Assembly (NCBI GenBank): GCA_942490535.1
Contig: CALNXQ010000006.1
Span: 171,315 to 235,314, forward strand
Origin: JAEINY01 sp942490535
Lineage (GTDB): Bacteria > Bacteroidota > Bacteroidia > Bacteroidales > Marinilabiliaceae
DNA length: 64,000 nucleotides
Direction of reading: 5' to 3'
Made by a program: the position numbers and the translations under genes. Below, in pieces: positions 37,135 to 46,150 of the stretch (the stretch's first letter is position 1; each line of letters begins with the position of its first letter). The notes beneath the pieces were generated by a model. That model was not told the origin of the DNA and did not search any database. It worked only from the letters and a program-made list of their open reading frames with translations.

Positions 37135-37252
37135 TGCCCTGACAAACGATTTCTCAAGATCCTCTTAAAAGCACCTATCTTTCATAGAGTTATTGAAACA
37201 ATAAATCCCTACTTCTGTTGTTTTAAAATACCTCCTAATTCTAATACACACA

Positions 37253-37879
37253 ATGGACATTCAACAGATTTTTAGAAACAATGAAAAATGGATTGCAGAC
37301 AAGCTTAACCATAACACAAATTTCTTTGACGAATTATCGGAAGATCAAAATCCGGATGTCTTATACATCGGGTGCTCCGATAGCCGTGTACCCGCTGAGG
37401 AATTAATGGGTGTCAGACCCGGTCAGATATTTGTGCATCGCAACATTGCCAACATGGTACCGAATACGGATTTGAGCGCCATGTCCATCATCAATTATGC
37501 CATCAACCACCTACATGTCAAACACATTGTTGTGTGTGGTCATTATGGCTGCGGCGGTATCAAAGCCGCTTTACAACCGGCTGATCTGGGAATTCTCAAT
37601 CCCTGGTTAAGAAACATCCGGGACGTGTATCGCCTGCACAAAGAAGAACTGGGGCTGCTAAAGGATGAAAGCGAAAAATATGATCGCTTAGTTGAGCTCA
37701 ACGTTCAGGAACAATGCGTGAATGTGATAAAAACAGCCGATGTACAAAATGCTATTCAAGCCGAACAGCTGACGGTCCATGGCTGGGTTTTCAACCTAAA
37801 AACAGGCCAATTAATTGATTTGAACATCAATTTTGATAACATCCTGAAAGACATCATGGACATCTACCGATTAAGGTAA
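37253..37879 (+). CDS. can: Beta-class carbonic anhydrase
   Basis: The 208-residue enzyme interconverts carbon dioxide and bicarbonate in the cytoplasm. Zinc ligands and catalytic residues are visible in YIGCSDSRVPAEELMG (Cys, Asp-Arg dyad) and CGHYGCGGIKAAL (His, Cys). Length and order match the E. coli Can type. There is no signal peptide. Spacing to both neighbours suggests its own promoter. Confidence 0.97.
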   Translation: MDIQQIFRNNEKWIADKLNHNTNFFDELSEDQNPDVLYIGCSDSRVPAEELMGVRPGQIFVHRNIANMVPNTDLSAMSIINYAINHLHVKHIVVCGHYGCGGIKAALQPADLGILNPWLRNIRDVYRLHKEELGLLKDESEKYDRLVELNVQEQCVNVIKTADVQNAIQAEQLTVHGWVFNLKTGQLIDLNINFDNILKDIMDIYRLR

Positions 37880-38027
37880 AAAATAGTTAATATAGCCTGA
37901 CGCTTCATTCGACTTAGAAATATCCGGCAAAAGCATTCCTCATCTCCTAAAAACAGGATTTGATCAATCAACTCTTACTTTTCGCCTTCAAATTTAGTAT
38001 TTTATGAGGGTTGAAAAGTGATTAGGG

Positions 38028-39443
38028 ATGCCATTTCCAATTGATATTCGCACGCTGTTTTTTGCGTTTGCAATTACAAATCTGGTAATTGCCATATTCC
38101 TTTTTGGTTTTATTCGGATCACTCATTCAAGAGATCAATTACTGAAACTTTATTTGATTCCCAAGATCCTTTACGCCATTGCTCAAGTGCTATATGGCTT
38201 ACGGGAGATTATTCCCGCCTACTTATCCATCCTATTGGCCAACGGACTTTTACTGTTCGCCATCTCCCTCGAAATCTATTGCCTGAAAACCATCACAAAG
38301 CCATTCAACGCTAAAAAGCTAAAACAACAGCTTGTCATAACAACCGTTTTGACCATTTTTTTCGGGCTATTTTCTACGGCCGACTATCACATCCGGGTAT
38401 TTGTAAATTCGCTCATCCTTCTCTTTTTATTCCTTCAATGTGCCATCCCATTAATCACGGATCGCAGTCAATCAACACTCCAATACATAGCTGGTATTCT
38501 ATACGGTATAACAGCCATATTAGTGGCCTACCGGGGAATCAACACATTATTTTTCAGAAGCCACAGTTCATTGCTGGATCCCAACACCATCCAATTGATC
38601 ATTCTATTTTCAATTTACCTGGTATCTATCTTTAATACCTTCCTTCTTTTTCTTATCTCCAAAGAAATTGACAGCAAACATCTGCGGGAGCAAAACAGTA
38701 TCATCGCATCCGACAATCAACTCCTCAACAAACTAAATACCACAAAAAATAAATTCATGTCGATTATATCTCATGATCTGCGCGGCCCTTTGGGAAATAT
38801 TGAAAACCTATCCTTTCTATTACAGGATCAGGAGTCTGATTTTAGCGACGCCGAAAAGACCAAATATTTGAATGTCATCCAACGAAGTGCATCGCAGGCA
38901 AACCGGTTATTAAACAACCTCCTCTTTTGGTCTTTATCCGAATCCGATTCTATAAGCTTTAAACCCACTCAATTTTCAATCAATAAACTCATGGAGGAGG
39001 CCATCACTTTATTGTCACCCTTGGCCATGCGTAAGCACCTCCTTATCCGCAATGAAATAACTGACGATTTAAAGGTATTCGCTGATATCGAAATGGTCAA
39101 TACCATTCTCCGCAACTTAATAAGCAACGCCATCAAATACTCGCATCCCAAGAGCAGCATTACATTAAAGTGCTATCCTACAGAAAACCATACCATTAAA
39201 ACGGAAGTCATTGATCAGGGGGTTGGCCTGTCAGCCCACCAGATTTCTGAGATATTTCTATCAGGTGATTATACTTCAGAAAAAGGCACCCTTAACGAAA
39301 CCGGAACCGGTTTGGGATTGAAGTTATGCCTTGAATTTGCTAAAAAAAACGAAGGCACTCTGGGCGTTGAAAGCACGGTCGGCAAAGGCAGTTGCTTTTG
39401 GCTTACCCTGCCGGCCGTTTCACCGCAGTCACCCAATGAGTGA
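38028..39443 (+). CDS. Membrane sensor histidine kinase
   Basis: A 471-residue kinase. About seven hydrophobic helices fill residues 8-220, with no large extracellular domain between them, so the membrane bundle itself is probably the sensor. A short linker leads to the HisKA dimerisation helix with the phospho-acceptor His249 (ISHDLRGPLGN), then the ATPase domain (N-box NLISNAIKYSHP, G boxes VIDQGVGLS and GTGLGLKLC). There is no receiver domain and no response-regulator gene next to it, so it is an orphan kinase. The signal is unknown. Confidence 0.92.
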   Translation: MPFPIDIRTLFFAFAITNLVIAIFLFGFIRITHSRDQLLKLYLIPKILYAIAQVLYGLREIIPAYLSILLANGLLLFAISLEIYCLKTITKPFNAKKLKQQLVITTVLTIFFGLFSTADYHIRVFVNSLILLFLFLQCAIPLITDRSQSTLQYIAGILYGITAILVAYRGINTLFFRSHSSLLDPNTIQLIILFSIYLVSIFNTFLLFLISKEIDSKHLREQNSIIASDNQLLNKLNTTKNKFMSIISHDLRGPLGNIENLSFLLQDQESDFSDAEKTKYLNVIQRSASQANRLLNNLLFWSLSESDSISFKPTQFSINKLMEEAITLLSPLAMRKHLLIRNEITDDLKVFADIEMVNTILRNLISNAIKYSHPKSSITLKCYPTENHTIKTEVIDQGVGLSAHQISEIFLSGDYTSEKGTLNETGTGLGLKLCLEFAKKNEGTLGVESTVGKGSCFWLTLPAVSPQSPNE

Positions 39444-39448
39444 TCGAC

Positions 39449-40033
39449 TTATTTGATTTTTCGCTGTTCCAGCAAAGTCTTGTGCACATCTTCCATTTCA
39501 TCGTAAAAAACCTGTCCGTATTTACGGATGAGCGGTTCCTTCAAAAACTTATAGATGGGCACACCTAATTGAGCGCCAAACTCACGGGCCGGATGACAAA
39601 TGGGCCACACATGGTAATTCAAGGCTTCAAAATCAGGATATCTGGCCACCCGAATAGGATATAGGTGACACGAAATGGGTTTTTTAAAATCGACTAACCC
39701 ATCTTTATGTGCTTTATCAATGGCACATTTACAAATACCTTTCTCATCAAAATAGGTATAGACGCACTCCCGGCCATTAATAATGGGCGTTACTTTATCC
39801 CCATCCGCATCAATTACCCAGGTGCCGTTTTTTTCAACCTCTTCAATGGCTTTTTCAGAAAGAAATGGTTTGACGACGGGGTAGATCTCCTCCAGAATAC
39901 TTGCTTCTTCCTCCTCCAATGGAGCCCCGGATTCACCTTCTACACAACACTCACCTTTACACACTTCCAAATTACACACAAACCGCTTTTCAAAAATCTC
40001 AAGGCTGATTATTTTATCATCTATCTGAACCAT
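39449..40033 (-). CDS. DUF3109 family cysteine-rich protein
   Basis: A 194-residue protein of a family common in Bacteroidota with no settled function. It carries many cysteines in metal-cluster-like arrangement: CNLEVCKGECC near residue 20, CVYTYFDEKGICKC near 100, CHLYPIR and a late WPIC. These could hold a metal or Fe-S cluster, which is an inference. I start it at 40033 (MVQIDDKIISLEIF) because the upstream extension is low-similarity. It is the third gene after the cobalamin riboswitch, 110 bp after cobO, so B12 control may extend to it but is uncertain. Confidence 0.85.
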   Translation of the reverse strand: MVQIDDKIISLEIFEKRFVCNLEVCKGECCVEGESGAPLEEEEASILEEIYPVVKPFLSEKAIEEVEKNGTWVIDADGDKVTPIINGRECVYTYFDEKGICKCAIDKAHKDGLVDFKKPISCHLYPIRVARYPDFEALNYHVWPICHPAREFGAQLGVPIYKFLKEPLIRKYGQVFYDEMEDVHKTLLEQRKIK

Positions 40034-40143
40034 AACTAATTCTAAAAGTATTTTAAGAAGCGCAAAGATAGGCGTTTTATTTGGTGCAATATACACCACC
40101 ACTTAAAATTATATCGCCCATTCTGAGCGCCTTAAAAAAATTA

Positions 40144-40689
40144 CTAGAACTCAATGCCTGGTTGGGCAGGTATTCCGGCCTGGTAGGGATGCTTGACACT
40201 GGTAATCTCGGAGACCAGATCAGCGAGCTCCATGATTTCAGGTTTGGCATAACGCCCCGTTAACACAAGGTGCAGATGAGGCTGTTCCATTCTTACTTTT
40301 TGAATCAACGCGATCATTTGCTCGGGATGAATCACTTGCTTTCCTATCCGCTCCGGCAACTGCATCGCTGTATTCACCTCATCCAGAATAACCATGTCAT
40401 ACTGTGCCGAATGGACTTTCTCCACCGCTAATTGCCAGGCACTTTCCACCGTTTCAATGGTTGCTTCCGCACTGACAGTCCAGGTACATCCGGCTCCCGC
40501 CTGATAGTTTTCTACCCCCAGACGGTTCATCATCTCAATTTCACCATACCCTGAATCAGCCGATTTCATGAATTGAATCATGCACACCTGCTTATTATGC
40601 CCCAAACAGCGCAGCATCATGCCCAGGGCAGAGGTCGTTTTCCCTTTTCCATTTCCGGTGATGACCATCACCAAGCCTTTGGTATCCAT
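40144..40689 (-). CDS. cobO: Cob(I)yrinic acid a,c-diamide adenosyltransferase (CobO/BtuR type)
   Basis: The 181-residue enzyme adds the 5'-deoxyadenosyl group of ATP to cobalt(I) corrinoids. The P-loop variant GNGKGKTTSALGMMLR and the motif DMVILDEVNTAM are diagnostic of the CobA/CobO/BtuR family, as is the C-terminal block GIPAQPGIEF. It lies 104 bp after the Dph6-like gene and downstream of the cobalamin riboswitch, and the cobQ-cobD-cbiB-cobT operon is 6 kb away. Both support B12 metabolism. Confidence 0.95.
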   Translation of the reverse strand: MDTKGLVMVITGNGKGKTTSALGMMLRCLGHNKQVCMIQFMKSADSGYGEIEMMNRLGVENYQAGAGCTWTVSAEATIETVESAWQLAVEKVHSAQYDMVILDEVNTAMQLPERIGKQVIHPEQMIALIQKVRMEQPHLHLVLTGRYAKPEIMELADLVSEITSVKHPYQAGIPAQPGIEF

Positions 40690-40793
40690 CTTATCATTAT
40701 CAATGGCTCATTCACACTTGAAGGTTGAGCTTCTGCATGAAAAGTGCCCCTCTTAAGTGTGACAAAGCCGAATAAATAACCATTAATAATATC

Positions 40794-41450
40794 CTAAACC
40801 ATCTCCAGAATTTCCATCTTAAAGCACTTCTCTTCCTCCAATACATTGTATTTGGCAATGGCTAAAGCGTGGTTAAAAACCGGTCCATCCACCACCAAGC
40901 TATGGTACTCTCCACATTCGGCCATGGGACAAAACTTTCCAGCGGCTTCCGATGCCAGCGCTTCATCTAAATAACGGCCTAACCACTCGCGGCCCAGAAA
41001 CTTCTTATTCACATTCACAATGATGGACTTGAAGCCCAGAGCCAGGTATTCCTGATACAAACCCATTGCATCCTGGGGCTGAATCCAGGCCGGAAACAGA
41101 GGGGTCAATTCCACTTCCTGACAGACTTCTTCAATCCAGATGCGGTGTTCTTCCAAATATAAATCGCCATATACAACGTGAGTGATGTCATGGTCCTTTT
41201 TTACCTGCACTAACTTTTCCACATAAGCCGCCCGATAGGCCCCGGCTTCAAAATACATGAAATCAATGGGTAGTCCCATTGCTTCGGCTTGTTTTTTCAG
41301 GATGGTTTCGCGATAGCCATGTGCCATGGTAGTGTCCACATTAGCCGGAACAGATGTCACTAACATCACCGGCTTACCATATACCTGCTGCGCTTTATAC
41401 ATGGCCAGACTGCAATCTTTGCCGCCACTCCAGGATACAATGTACCTCAT
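40794..41450 (-). CDS. Dph6-like ATP pyrophosphatase behind a cobalamin riboswitch
   Basis: A 218-residue member of the diphthine-ammonia ligase (Dph6, PF01902) family. The N-terminal PP-loop SGGKDCSLAMYKA binds ATP for adenylation, and the YGDLYLEEHRIW and NKKFLGREWLGR blocks are typical. In eukaryotes and archaea Dph6 amidates diphthine on elongation factor 2; bacteria lack diphthamide, so this copy must act on something else. It is the first gene behind a cobalamin riboswitch and is followed by cobO, which makes an adenylation or amidation step in corrinoid metabolism a reasonable inference. Direct evidence is absent. Confidence 0.88.
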   Translation of the reverse strand: MRYIVSWSGGKDCSLAMYKAQQVYGKPVMLVTSVPANVDTTMAHGYRETILKKQAEAMGLPIDFMYFEAGAYRAAYVEKLVQVKKDHDITHVVYGDLYLEEHRIWIEEVCQEVELTPLFPAWIQPQDAMGLYQEYLALGFKSIIVNVNKKFLGREWLGRYLDEALASEAAGKFCPMAECGEYHSLVVDGPVFNHALAIAKYNVLEEEKCFKMEILEMV

Positions 41451-41574
41451 AACAATTTTGTTTGTTTAAATAAATACTCTAATTCTCAGCTGAAGGTAAA
41501 GATGGTACCAATGCACATCAATGCATCGCTATTTCTTTGCTTTTAATCCCGAAAGCTATGAATCAAATAACTGG

Positions 41575-41755
41575 TTTAGCAGGTCTTCTGACTTTCCCAA
41601 CTTTTATCACCTTCCCGTCTGCCAGCAATAAGCTGGCGATAACAGTGGATGCAGAATAAAAGTAACTTCCAAAATACATTGGACTGGAATTACAGCAGCG
41701 GGTACTGTTCAGGATTCTCACCTGATTCCCTTTCAAACAATCCGGATGAACTGTT
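41575..41755 (-). promoter_or_regulatory. Cobalamin riboswitch
   Basis: Read on the minus strand the leader shows the conserved elements in order: AAAGGGAATCAGGTG, then CCTGAACAGTACCCGCTGCTG, then CCACTG (about 41644), a local stem GCCAGC/GCTGGC, CGGGAAGGTG and the B12 box GTCAGAAGACCTGC (ending near 41579). These are the landmarks of the AdoCbl riboswitch (RF00174). It ends about 125 bp before the Dph6-like start codon. No comparable leader precedes cobQ. Confidence 0.93.
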
Positions 41756-41887
41756 TTACTATAACCGGGTACGAAGATATAAATTCCAGTTTAGTTATAA
41801 CACAAGAAACACGCAAGAAAATCTCCTATTAACAATCAGCCACCACACCCTCTCCTTTCTGGCCCCTCTTTGCTCTGCAACCCCCAA

Positions 41888-42076
41888 CAGGACGGATGAA
41901 GATGCAACAGGACGGCTTAAAACCGGCCAGAACGGCGATATCAACCGGCAGGACGACTCAAAACCGGCCAGCTCAGGTTCTGTTACCGGCAGGACTGCCT
42001 TAACCTTTACCAGGACAACTCAAGTATGCGACAGGACATGTATAAGTCCAACAGGATGGGATGAAAAAGAACAGGA
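41888..42076. repeat. Phased CAGGACGG tract (20-21 bp period)
   Basis: Ten units start at 41888, 41908, 41928, 41949, 41969, 41990, 42011, 42032, 42052 and 42072. Eight begin CAGGA; 41928 reads CAGAA and 41969 reads CAGCT. Steps are 20 or 21 bp and spacers are mostly unrelated. CAGGACGG is the exact complement of the CCGTCCTG core at 6093-6303. The tract lies between the 3' end of the DUF3667 gene and the cobalamin riboswitch. A plus-strand reading frame (41649-42089) runs through it but resembles no protein. Confidence 0.85.
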
Positions 42077-42101
42077 CCACACCCGATAGGATGTTTGAAC
42101 C

Positions 42102-43139
42102 CTAAAGATCGATAAATGCTAATGTAGCGATTAATATGGCGCCCACAATCCATACAAATGAATACATGAACCACACTAACAACATCTTGAAAAAGGACTT
42201 AACCCAACTTCGTTTGTAAAGTGCCCGGGCCCCTGCCACCTGGTAGATGGGGACCAACCAAAAGAGATAACCTTCAGGATGTATGGCTTTATCGGGTAAC
42301 ACCAGGTTGATTAAGATAACCAGGGTGGTGATTGTAAAAAGAAAAGAATGAATGTTCAGGGCAAAAATGAGATGGCCTATAAAAAGTGGCTTTGTCCTGA
42401 AAAAGGAAATATATAAGAAAAATGCAAATACGGGCATGAATAAAAAGAAAGCCCACGAAGCATACTGGTAGAGCTTATTCACATACAATTCAGGATAATC
42501 GACAACCTTTTTAACATTACGCTCCCACTTGCTGTCATTCGGATCACTGGCTTCTTCCTTGATAAATTCTATCCCCTTCGCAATCCCATTAAATCCGGAA
42601 AAAGCTTCATCCTCATTTTCGGAATTGATCGTATCCAATTGGGCTTCGGCCAGCTCTTTATTCACTTGGGTTCGAATAGCGACCGACAAGGAATCCTGCG
42701 AATAGCTAATGGAATCGACCAAAGCCTTGGCACTTTCAGTAATCTCCTTCGCCGACAGATCACCCGTTATCTGTTTGCCTTCAATGGAGTCAGAAGTCAC
42801 TTTTGACATCAACAGGAACATCACAAAACTAATCAACACATAGAATCGAAATGGAGGCATGTACCGCGCTCTTCGTCCCTCTAAAAAATCAATGGTTAAA
42901 CGCGCCGGTTTAAATAATACCGCTACTAAGGTTTTAATGACCCGGGTATCAAAGGTTACTATCGTCCCCACAAAATCGACAATCATAAACCGCAAGGGAC
43001 GCTCCATCTCTTTTACAGACTGTCCACAATTGGAACAAAACTTACCTACAAACTGATAATCACAATTTTTACAAGTGAGCACCTCTGGTTTCACTTCATT
43101 ATCATTTAAGGCCTCAGGGGAAGTATGGTTGGCGGTCAT
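42102..43139 (-). CDS. DUF3667 membrane protein with N-terminal zinc ribbon
   Basis: A 345-residue protein with an N-terminal zinc ribbon (CKNCDYQF and CSNCGQ, residues 23-40), a conserved block PLRFMIVDFVGTIVTFDTRVIKTL, the motif PARLTIDFLEGRRARYMPPFRFYVLISF, and about five membrane helices, mainly in the C-terminal third. A hydrophilic region of about 110 residues between helices probably faces the periplasm. The family is widespread in Bacteroidota and its function is unknown. It is transcribed in the same direction as the PAS kinase 93 bp upstream. Confidence 0.88.
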   Translation of the reverse strand: MTANHTSPEALNDNEVKPEVLTCKNCDYQFVGKFCSNCGQSVKEMERPLRFMIVDFVGTIVTFDTRVIKTLVAVLFKPARLTIDFLEGRRARYMPPFRFYVLISFVMFLLMSKVTSDSIEGKQITGDLSAKEITESAKALVDSISYSQDSLSVAIRTQVNKELAEAQLDTINSENEDEAFSGFNGIAKGIEFIKEEASDPNDSKWERNVKKVVDYPELYVNKLYQYASWAFFLFMPVFAFFLYISFFRTKPLFIGHLIFALNIHSFLFTITTLVILINLVLPDKAIHPEGYLFWLVPIYQVAGARALYKRSWVKSFFKMLLVWFMYSFVWIVGAILIATLAFIDL

Positions 43140-43232
43140 ATCAAATGGGATGTACTGAATTGATTGGTTAATTTTGATAATTGGACCAAAGATATAGTTT
43201 TATTCGAAATGGATATTTCCGAGGCCTAAAAA

Positions 43233-45905
43233 CTATTCCTGTCTGGCAGGAATTTTAAAACTAAAACAGGCGCCCGCACCTAATTCAGACTGCACCGAAA
43301 TGGACCCGCCCATTATTTCTACAAGGCTTTTTGAAATGGATAATCCCAGTCCCGTACCACCCCCATATTGCTGATTGATTTTTTGCTCTGCTTGTCCAAA
43401 GCGTTCAAAGATGTATTCATGATCTTTTGGATCAATACCCACCCCACTATCTTTTACAAAGAACTCCAGCCATTCCGCCTGCACATGACAACCAAAAGTA
43501 ACACTCCCTCTTTTCGTAAACTTAAAAGCATTGGATATTAAATTATTAAACACCTGATGTAGTTTTTGCTGATCGGCTCTGACCCTAACCTCCTGATGCA
43601 AGGTATCTCCTTCAATAATAAGAGCGACTCCCTCCTGCTGGGCGACAGGCGTAAAAAAAGTGAACAATTCAGCAATCAGGGTATTGACCGAAAGAATTTG
43701 CCAATTCAGCTCCATCTGACCGGTTTCTATTTTAGAGATCTCCAACACATCATTGATGATATTCAATAATTGCTGCCCGCTTTTGAGAATGACATTGGTG
43801 TACGCTCTCCTTTCCTCATTGGAGACTTCAGGACTTCCTACTAATTCAGAAAAACCAATAATGCCATTCATGGGGGTCCGGATTTCATGAGACATATTGG
43901 CCAGGAAAGCCGATTTCAACCGGTCACTTTCTTCAGCTTTAGCTTTAGCTTCTATCAGCGCACGCTCATCTTCCTTGGCCTTTGTTATATCACGTACAAT
44001 GGCTAATGTGCGATGGCCTGCCAAATAAACCATTCTGGACTCAAAAATCTTGGTTTGCTGATTAACCCTGAGTTCATAATCGTAAGTTTCAATTCCTTTT
44101 GTATCCAATACCTTGGAAATTTTTGCATGCGTTAATGCCGCAATATCGGGAGGTAACACCTCCTCCACAGGTTTATTCAAGAAAACTTCTGGTGCCACAT
44201 ACAACTCTTCAGCTTTTTCCGCCCTATAATCACGAATAATACCCGCCTGGTCAAATACAAAAATATTATCCGGAATCACTGATAACAGACTTTGCACCTT
44301 ATCATGATTGGACTCCGCCAGCTCTTTCGCTACTTCCAGATTGGCAATCAACTCTTTTTCGGTAGATATGTCGGTTAAGGAACCAAATCCTTTGAGTGCT
44401 TCATCATTTTTAAATTGCACAATGCCGCTTCCTTTGAAAAACCGATAATCACCCTCGCCCCAGGCAATGCGGAACTCTCCTTTCCAAGGCTTATGAGTGA
44501 CCATTGATTGTTTCCATTTACGAATGATCATGTCCCGATCATCGGGATGGATCCGTTCAATAAAATCCGTTAACGTATTCGAGTGTTTTGATTCGCTTTC
44601 ATAAAATTCACTTCTTCGGTGCCACACCAACCGATCTGTCTGGATATCCCATTCATAAATAATATCATTGGTATGCATGGCCACCAGGCGAAAGCGTTCT
44701 TCATTGGCAAGCAGGTTATCAATGGCCGTTTTTTTGTCATCAATATCCTGGGTTACGCCATGTATTCCTGCCAAACGATTATTCACAATGATGGGCCGTA
44801 CCGAGGTGCGCACCCAACGAAATGTTTCATTGAAAGTAAATAAACGATGTTCAAAAGCATAGGTTTTACCCGATCGGATCTCAAAGAGAACCTGATATAT
44901 TTTTTGCAGATCCTCGGGATGAATATAAGCCGCAAAATGCTTGTTGATTAATTGATCCGGCCCATATCCCGAAAGCTGTTTCACCATTGGACTCACATAA
45001 GTAAAGAACCCCTGCTTATTGAGGGAAAAAATGGTATCGTTGATATTTTCTACCAAATCGCGGTATTTCGTTTCTTTAGCAAGTAAAGCCGCCTCAGCCT
45101 GAAATTTCTCAGTCACATCCATAACAATCCCAACCGCACCAATTAACCGATGGGTATCATCGAACACCGGAGCCGTACGCAATTGTATGAACCGATCCTG
45201 CCCGCTCGTTGTGGTAAAATATTCCCCTTCATAAAACCCTTCCTGCCCGCACATGGGAATTTCCAGCGTTGGCAGAATCCGCCGGTCATTCAACAGGTTC
45301 ATGTCCAATCCTAATAATTGCTGGCGAGTTCCTTTCAATATTTGTGCAAAGCGATCATTCATATTGGTAATCACCAAGCGCTTATTGTAATGAAAAATAC
45401 CCACTGGCGAATAATCGAACAGAATCCGGTACGTCTCTTCAGATATTTGAAGTTCCGATTTATGGGGAGCTGACGTTTTATTTATCAAGCGCGCTAACTC
45501 ACGTGTGGATTGGCGTAACAAAAGCATTTCACTGGAACCGATGGTGCGCTCCATTCTATCCGCCATGAGCAGATAATACGTTCCGGAAAGTGTTCCTCCC
45601 GGAAGGAGTTGACACCCTATAAACAATGGGGATGAAACAGATCTTCCAGGTAGGACTACCAGTTTCCTGTCATTCAGGAAACCATCTAAGACAAACTGAA
45701 TTTGGGAGGTGTCTGCCCCCAGTAAATCAATACACTTTAATTCCTCTTCCGCAGGCCAATCACTATAAGCAGCCAGCATCTCCAGCTTGTGCCCGGCCAC
45801 CTGACAAATAGCTACAAAGGGGAGTTGCATCAGTTGAGACAGCATCTCGATGGTCTCACTAAGCCCTTCCACTTCTTTACCTATTTTGTAAACCAATCCC
45901 TTCAT
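43233..45905 (-). CDS. Multi-PAS soluble sensor histidine kinase
   Basis: An 890-residue cytoplasmic kinase with no membrane helix. An N-terminal GAF-like region (about 1-145) is followed by four PAS domains (about 155-275, 280-400, 405-525 and 540-655; PAC ends such as GIVMDVTEKFQAE and GVTQDIDDKKTA are visible), then HisKA with phospho-acceptor His673 in NMSHEIRTPMNGIIGF, and the ATPase domain (NLISNAFKFTKRG, DSGVGIDPKD, GTGLGLSIS). There is no receiver domain. Multiple PAS domains suggest redox, ligand or light sensing, but no cofactor-binding residue can be named with confidence. It is an orphan kinase, divergent from the cob operon. Confidence 0.94.
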   Translation of the reverse strand: MKGLVYKIGKEVEGLSETIEMLSQLMQLPFVAICQVAGHKLEMLAAYSDWPAEEELKCIDLLGADTSQIQFVLDGFLNDRKLVVLPGRSVSSPLFIGCQLLPGGTLSGTYYLLMADRMERTIGSSEMLLLRQSTRELARLINKTSAPHKSELQISEETYRILFDYSPVGIFHYNKRLVITNMNDRFAQILKGTRQQLLGLDMNLLNDRRILPTLEIPMCGQEGFYEGEYFTTTSGQDRFIQLRTAPVFDDTHRLIGAVGIVMDVTEKFQAEAALLAKETKYRDLVENINDTIFSLNKQGFFTYVSPMVKQLSGYGPDQLINKHFAAYIHPEDLQKIYQVLFEIRSGKTYAFEHRLFTFNETFRWVRTSVRPIIVNNRLAGIHGVTQDIDDKKTAIDNLLANEERFRLVAMHTNDIIYEWDIQTDRLVWHRRSEFYESESKHSNTLTDFIERIHPDDRDMIIRKWKQSMVTHKPWKGEFRIAWGEGDYRFFKGSGIVQFKNDEALKGFGSLTDISTEKELIANLEVAKELAESNHDKVQSLLSVIPDNIFVFDQAGIIRDYRAEKAEELYVAPEVFLNKPVEEVLPPDIAALTHAKISKVLDTKGIETYDYELRVNQQTKIFESRMVYLAGHRTLAIVRDITKAKEDERALIEAKAKAEESDRLKSAFLANMSHEIRTPMNGIIGFSELVGSPEVSNEERRAYTNVILKSGQQLLNIINDVLEISKIETGQMELNWQILSVNTLIAELFTFFTPVAQQEGVALIIEGDTLHQEVRVRADQQKLHQVFNNLISNAFKFTKRGSVTFGCHVQAEWLEFFVKDSGVGIDPKDHEYIFERFGQAEQKINQQYGGGTGLGLSISKSLVEIMGGSISVQSELGAGACFSFKIPARQE

Positions 45906-46123
45906 TATTTATTATCACAATATCGAATGAGCTTCACCCTGAATCAACCACTAAATGGTATTAAATATAGGCAGAATTTAAAATAATCACAACACGACAA
46001 TCAGCCCCAATGCTGAAGTACTAAGACTACTTATTTTTCCTAACAATCCTTATCCAGGGTATATTTTTCACTGTCAAGCCCCATCCCATGTTTAGAAACA
46101 TCCCTTACCCTGCCAATAATTTT

Positions 46124-46131
46124 TATCTTTG
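46124..46131 (+). promoter_or_regulatory. Predicted -7 box of the cobQ operon
   Basis: TATCTTTG matches TAnnTTTG and lies 19 bases before the ATG at 46151, so the leader is very short and leaves no room for a riboswitch. It also argues against the in-frame ATG at 46088. No clear -33 TTTG is seen. Confidence 0.45.
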
Positions 46132-46150
46132 CCCAAATTTTTTCAGAACA

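Noticed and set aside
41649..42089. 146-residue plus-strand reading frame
   Set aside because: It is read from the antisense of the cobalamin riboswitch and the phased CAGGACGG tract, has no family-like features and its amino-acid pattern follows the repeat.
45906..46150. Second cobalamin riboswitch before cobQ
   Set aside because: No B12 box, GGGAAGG or CCACTG elements were found on the plus strand, and a -7 box lies 19 bases before the start codon.
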